From Aegilops tauschii subsp. strangulata (Eukaryota > Streptophyta > Magnoliopsida > Poales > Poaceae): a DNA stretch of 64,000 nucleotides. The notes beneath the pieces are model-generated. The model did not search any database, was not told the origin of the DNA, and saw only the letters and a list, made by a program, of their open reading frames with translations. Below, piece by piece: positions 60,776 to 64,000 of this stretch (the stretch's first letter is position 1; the number at the start of each line of letters is the position of its first letter). A program made the position numbers and the translations under genes. The stretch spans positions 352,785,267 through 352,849,266 of the forward strand of contig NC_053040.3 of assembly GCF_002575655.3 (NCBI RefSeq). Direction: 5' to 3'.

Positions 60776-61885
60776 CTATTCCAAGTTTGAGGCATCAACG
60801 ATATTCAATTCACCTCTCAAACGGCAAAATATCTTTTCATCAAGCGGTTTGGTGAATATATCCGCCAATTGCTTATTGGTACGAATATGCTTAAGATTGA
60901 TGTCTCCTTTTGCAACATGATCGCGAATGAAATGATGACGAACTTCAATATGCTTAGTTCGAGAATGTTGCACAGGATTATGAGCAATCTTAATAGCACT
61001 CTCATTGTCATAAAGCAATGGAACATGTTTCACATGTATCCCATAATATTTAAGAGTTTGGGTCATCCAAAGTAACTGAGCACAACATGATCTGGCGGCA
61101 ATGTATTTCGCTTCGGCGGTAGATAAGGATACCGAGTTTTGTTTCTTGGAGGACCAAGACACAAGGGATCTACCAAGAAATTGACAAGTACCCGAAGTGG
61201 ACTTCCTATCAACCTTGTCACCGGCGTAGTCCGAATCGGAGTAGCCAACAATATCAAAGGATGACCTCTTAGGATACCAAATGCCAAAGTTTGGTGTATG
61301 AATTAAGTATCTCACTATCCTTTTCATGGCCTTAAGATGACATTATTTAGGAGCCGCTTGATATCGTGCACACATGCACAAACTTAGCATAATATCGGGA
61401 TGGGAGGCACATAGATATAACAATGAACCAATCATAGAACGATAAACCTTTTGGTCAACCGGATTGCCATCCTTAGTCAAGTCAAGATGTCTACTAGTAG
61501 GCATGGGTGTTTTCATACCTTTGCTTTCTTGAATGTTGAACTTCTTGAAAAGATCCTTGGTATACTTTGTTTGTGAGACAAAGGTACCTTCCTTAGTTTG
61601 CTTCATTTGCAATCCAAGGAAAAATTTGAGTTCACTCATCATAGACATCTCAAACTTCTCGGACATTAGCCTTCCAAACTTTTCACTAAAGTGAGGGTTA
61701 GTAGAACCGAATATGATATCATCCACATAAATTTGGCACACAAATAATTCACCATTAACTCTTTTAGTAAAAAGTGTAAAATCATTTTTCCCAATTTCAA
61801 AGCCTTTTTTGATAAGAAACTTAGTCAAGCATTTATACCAAGCTCTAGGAGCTTGTTTAAGACCATAAAGAGCTTTATGAAGCTT
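60776..61885 (-). pseudogene. Copia reverse transcriptase and RNase H, 5' truncated
   Basis: Reading leftward from 61885, KLHKALYGLKQAPRAWYKCL begins the late reverse-transcriptase region, then the catalytic box QIYVDDIIFGSTN, SELKFFLGLQMKQTKEG and SMIGSLLYLCASHPD. RNase H follows: GYSDSDYAGDKVDRKSTSG, VSLSTAEAKYIAARSCCAQL, RTKHIEVRHHFIRDHV and LADIFTKPLD. One stop/frame break lies near 61330-61343 (after RYQAAPK). Catalytic residues YVDD and the RNase H acidic residues are retained, so the region decayed little before the CACTA insertion removed the upstream pol. Confidence 0.9.
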
Positions 61886-61929
61886 CACTACTGCAGGATG
61901 GTCCAAACGCGACACTACGATCAGAGACC

Positions 61930-62330
61930 CTTCACCGAAACTGTGTGCGATGCCATAATCATAAACGGTGGTTTAAAAAACCCGTCAAAAAGGTGCAAAA
62001 CATTTGCGATGATGGATGCATCAAACACGGTTCAGATTTTAGTTGCGTGTGCGATGCAGGGCATACTGTTCAGTTCAATTAACTATTTGAGATGAGGAGG
62101 AACAAAAGAAACGAGCAGCCAGATGAAGGCATGTGCGATATACATCATACGGTTCACTAGGATGAACTATGTGTGATTAGGCAACACAATGGAAACGGTT
62201 CAACCGAACAAGATGTGTGTGATACGCGGCAAACAGGTCCGTAATCAGAAATGTGTGCGAAGACCAATAATAACAGAGACGATTGCTGCTAATAAGCCGT
62301 GTGATTTGCTCTGTCTACAGTAGAATAACA
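61930..62330. repeat. CACTA subterminal repeats
   Basis: About eight to ten copies of TGTGCGAT(G/A) or near variants, often beside AAACGGT, lie within 400 bases of the terminus. CACTA transposases bind such subterminal repeats. Confidence 0.65.
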
Positions 62331-62445
62331 TGTATATGTATATATAAACTGAAATAAACATCCAATTACATAAGTGACTATACAGATCATTCACACACAC
62401 CTCAATAAACAATTGCATGCATTCTAAAGTAGGAGAAACGATCGT

Positions 62446-63189
62446 CTAGTCATCTACTTCTTGTGACGCTCCAGCCACTGCTTTGTGGCTTGATCCCTCA
62501 TCTGGGGCAGGAAGAAGACACTTCTTCATGTCAACGATCCGCCTGTACATCTCGTAGCTTGTGTACGTGTCCATGGCCGCGTACTTGACATGTTGTTCAT
62601 CCAGTCTCTCATGCCACACACTGTGCCAGGAGTTCTTGTCCTTATTGCTCTCATTCTTCATCTTCATGTAGTAGGGGTCGATGATGGCCGAGGCGAGGTC
62701 AACTAGGGAGTTTATTTTGTTTTTGTCGCTGCCCCAGACCTTGTAGTGGTACTGGATGTTGACAAGATTCGGGCATTTCAAGTCCGAAACCTTGAGCGCT
62801 TTTAGATCGTTGGTGGTGTCCAACGTAGCGAAACTGTAGTCGGAGCTGTTGATAAACCTGGAGAAATGCTCGCAAGGCCTTGTGGCAAGGTGGTAGTGGT
62901 AGATGAGGACGTCATGTCGCACGCACAACTGGGCGATGACAACCTTCTGATCGTGCCTGACACGACCGATGGTGTAGTCGAGGTCAAAGCTGACCACTCG
63001 GTACTTGTCCTCGGCAAGGAACTGCTCCATAGTTTGGATGGAGCTCTCCACCGAGACCGGATCGTTCGTGTACACCATCGAGAGGGCCTTCCCCCTCACG
63101 TGGGTGTCCACTACATGATGCGTGGTGAACGGCCCGTCGTTGTCGTCGTCGGCCGCTGGGAGTGCCATTGGAGCCATGGGGAGTGCCAC
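62446..63189 (-). CDS. WRN-like DEDDy 3'-5' exonuclease-like protein inside a CACTA element
   Basis: WRN/RNase D-type DEDDy exonucleases remove nucleotides from 3' ends with two metal ions. The single 247-codon frame has VVSFDLDYT (D69, D71 where the family usually has D-x-E), VVIAQLCVRHDVLIYH, TTNDLKAL (D128 as the second motif) and HVKYAAMDTYTSYEMYR (Y203...D207, the third motif). LVDLASAIIDPYYMKMKNES matches the plant WRN-exo-like pattern. Residues 1-60 are a low-complexity, family-specific start; the first ATG is used, with others at codons 5 and 8. There is no intron, stop or shift. It lies about 560 bases inside the CACTA terminus, so gene capture is likely, not proven. The D-for-E change may weaken catalysis. 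Confidence 0.82.
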   Translation of the reverse strand: MALPMAPMALPAADDDNDGPFTTHHVVDTHVRGKALSMVYTNDPVSVESSIQTMEQFLAEDKYRVVSFDLDYTIGRVRHDQKVVIAQLCVRHDVLIYHYHLATRPCEHFSRFINSSDYSFATLDTTNDLKALKVSDLKCPNLVNIQYHYKVWGSDKNKINSLVDLASAIIDPYYMKMKNESNKDKNSWHSVWHERLDEQHVKYAAMDTYTSYEMYRRIVDMKKCLLPAPDEGSSHKAVAGASQEVDD

Positions 63190-63583
63190 TGGAACTGCTG
63201 GATGTCCTCTCTGTATGTGTCGTCGTGGGTGTGCTTATTTTGTCGTGTGACGCGAGAGACATAAGGTAAATGGCCGCAGGAATAAATGGGGGTCGGGTGG
63301 CCTGGATTCTCTGCGCGTCCGCATGACAGTTTTTGTAGCGGGTAACTGCACGCCCGGCGCAACCGCATGCACACGAACGTGCGTGATCGTGCGCCGGCCC
63401 CAAACACTGGTAGCGCGTGTGGAGGGACGAGGGAAGAGCACCCGGAGGGACGCGAGAGCAGAGCGCGCCGCGGCCGTCTGAACCGCAAGCAACCACACAC
63501 ATAGAGCAGTTGAACACGCAGGAAATAGTCGCCTACAAGTTGGCCAACAGTTGCGTCGCTGCGTAGAGAGCGGCCGTGTGCTA
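63190..63583 (-). promoter_or_regulatory. Upstream region of the exonuclease-like gene
   Basis: GC-rich DNA with overlapping chance frames on the minus strand. It is the presumed promoter and leader; no specific motif was identified. Confidence 0.35.
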
Positions 63584-63781
63584 CCACCTCCGTCTAGTCT
63601 ATAGTCCCCTTTATATTCTGTGCCATACTTTTCCCTCAAATTTGACCAACAAAATGTTAGTGCATGTTATAAAAATTATATAATTGGAAACTATGTTCAA
63701 ATACGAATCCAACTATATAATCTTTGGCGACATGCATTCGTATTTTATTAGTTAAATCATACTTATAAACCAGGATGGGGG
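63584..63781. mobile_element. Stowaway-like MITE with imperfect ends
   Basis: Left CCACCTCCGTCTAGTCTATA and right (complement) CCCCCATCCTGGTTTATAAG pair imperfectly and are flanked by TA (63582-63583, 63782-63783). Probably an old copy. Confidence 0.55.
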
Positions 63782-63783
63782 TA

Positions 63784-64000
63784 TAGTAGGTAATTAAATT
63801 GCAAACTTTTTATTATTAACCATATGTGTACGTGGCCTTTCGTCCTCCTCTCGCATGTCTTGTCACCCCGCTGCCGCAGACGGCTTACAACGCAAGCTTG
63901 CGCAGCGCGCGGGGGCGTTCTTTTCGCTAAACGGTGGCGCCAATGAATCGTCGGTGAGCCTGTTCCCGCGCAAGCTTCCCGCCTGACTCGGTGAAATCCC
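63784..64000. other. Window end, nothing recognised
   Basis: GC-rich final 200 bases without a recognised feature; it may still belong to the CACTA element. Confidence 0.3.

Larger units (their letters stand above)
57167..61885 (-). mobile_element. 3' part of a Copia element (Maximus/SIRE-like)
   Basis: The 3' LTR 57167-58758 is followed rightward by a polypurine tract, a 2-kb spacer, then RNase H and reverse transcriptase. The element is cut at 61885 by a CACTA terminus. Its left LTR edge abuts the Gypsy-type element, into which it inserted (flanking pentamer GGTTT at 57162-57166). Confidence 0.85.
61886..64000. mobile_element. CACTA transposon, left end and interior, running past the window
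   Basis: It begins CACTACTGCAGGATGGTCCA at 61886, splitting the Copia reverse-transcriptase codons after CTT (61883-61885, the likely 3-bp target duplication). Subterminal DNA repeats TGTGCGAT-type words. An exonuclease-like gene follows (62446-63189). The right terminus and any transposase are not in view, so the right boundary is unknown and part of this span could be other DNA. Confidence 0.7.

Noticed and set aside
1..64000. tRNA, rRNA or organellar insertions
   Set aside because: No cloverleaf-like T-loop/anticodon arrangement, rRNA core or plastid/mitochondrial gene sequence was recognised by reading; a dedicated tRNA scan was not possible here.

Overview
The window reads as nuclear DNA of a Triticeae grass (wheat, Aegilops, barley or a close relative). 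It is about three-quarters transposon-derived, with one clearly intact multi-exon host gene. The evidence is nested LTR retrotransposons whose termini have the TGTTGGAAATATGCC...CCCCAACA form of the Angela/WIS/BARE1 group, many Stowaway MITEs (CTCCCTCCGTCCC termini, TA target duplications), CACTA ends, and an intron-rich BRE1/HUB1-type gene very similar in architecture to the rice chromosome 4 gene. A Triticeae group-2 chromosome would be the syntenic guess; that is inference only.

Layout. 1-8.1 kb is a nest: an Angela-type LTR abuts a CACTA end, which sits in the gag gene of a second Copia element (5' LTR 4229-6041). That element lies in a Gypsy reverse-transcriptase fragment next to a LINE endonuclease fragment, itself split by a precise 555-bp LTR-like insertion. 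8.1-18.7 kb is lower-copy DNA with MITEs, microsatellites, a small Mutator-like MITE (9568-9917) and an unresolved candidate locus with a B3-like piece (11.4-16.1 kb). 18696-32959 is one large Mutator-like (MULE) element with about 260-bp terminal inverted repeats and a near-perfect 9-bp target duplication (AGCATTGGC / AGCATTGGT). It carries no recognisable transposase. It carries two convergent genes: a plant-mobile-domain (PMD, MAIN-like) gene and a GRF-type zinc-finger gene. A complete 8.6-kb Copia element with exact TGCAG duplications (22473-31067) has since inserted between their 3' ends.

35232-45637 (minus) holds an intact 19-exon gene for a BRE1-like RING E3 ligase (histone H2B monoubiquitination, HUB1 type); its introns hold several Stowaway copies, a Helitron-like 3' end and a diverged internal duplication. 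45.6-54 kb is gene-poor: A/T-rich degenerate tandem motifs, a GCAACAA/TTGTTGC repeat field interrupted by a 291-bp Helitron-like insertion, and MITEs. 54-61.9 kb holds the 3' halves of a Gypsy and then a Copia element, both on the minus strand. At 61886 a CACTA element begins inside the Copia reverse-transcriptase codons and runs to the window end. Just inside its terminus lies an uninterrupted 247-codon gene for a WRN-like DEDDy 3'-5' exonuclease.

The most interesting unit is the MULE with its PMD and GRF zinc-finger gene pair and its recurring GCAGCGCC...GGCGCTGC palindromes. The second is the CACTA element carrying an exonuclease-like gene. The HUB1-type gene is the only confident ordinary host gene.
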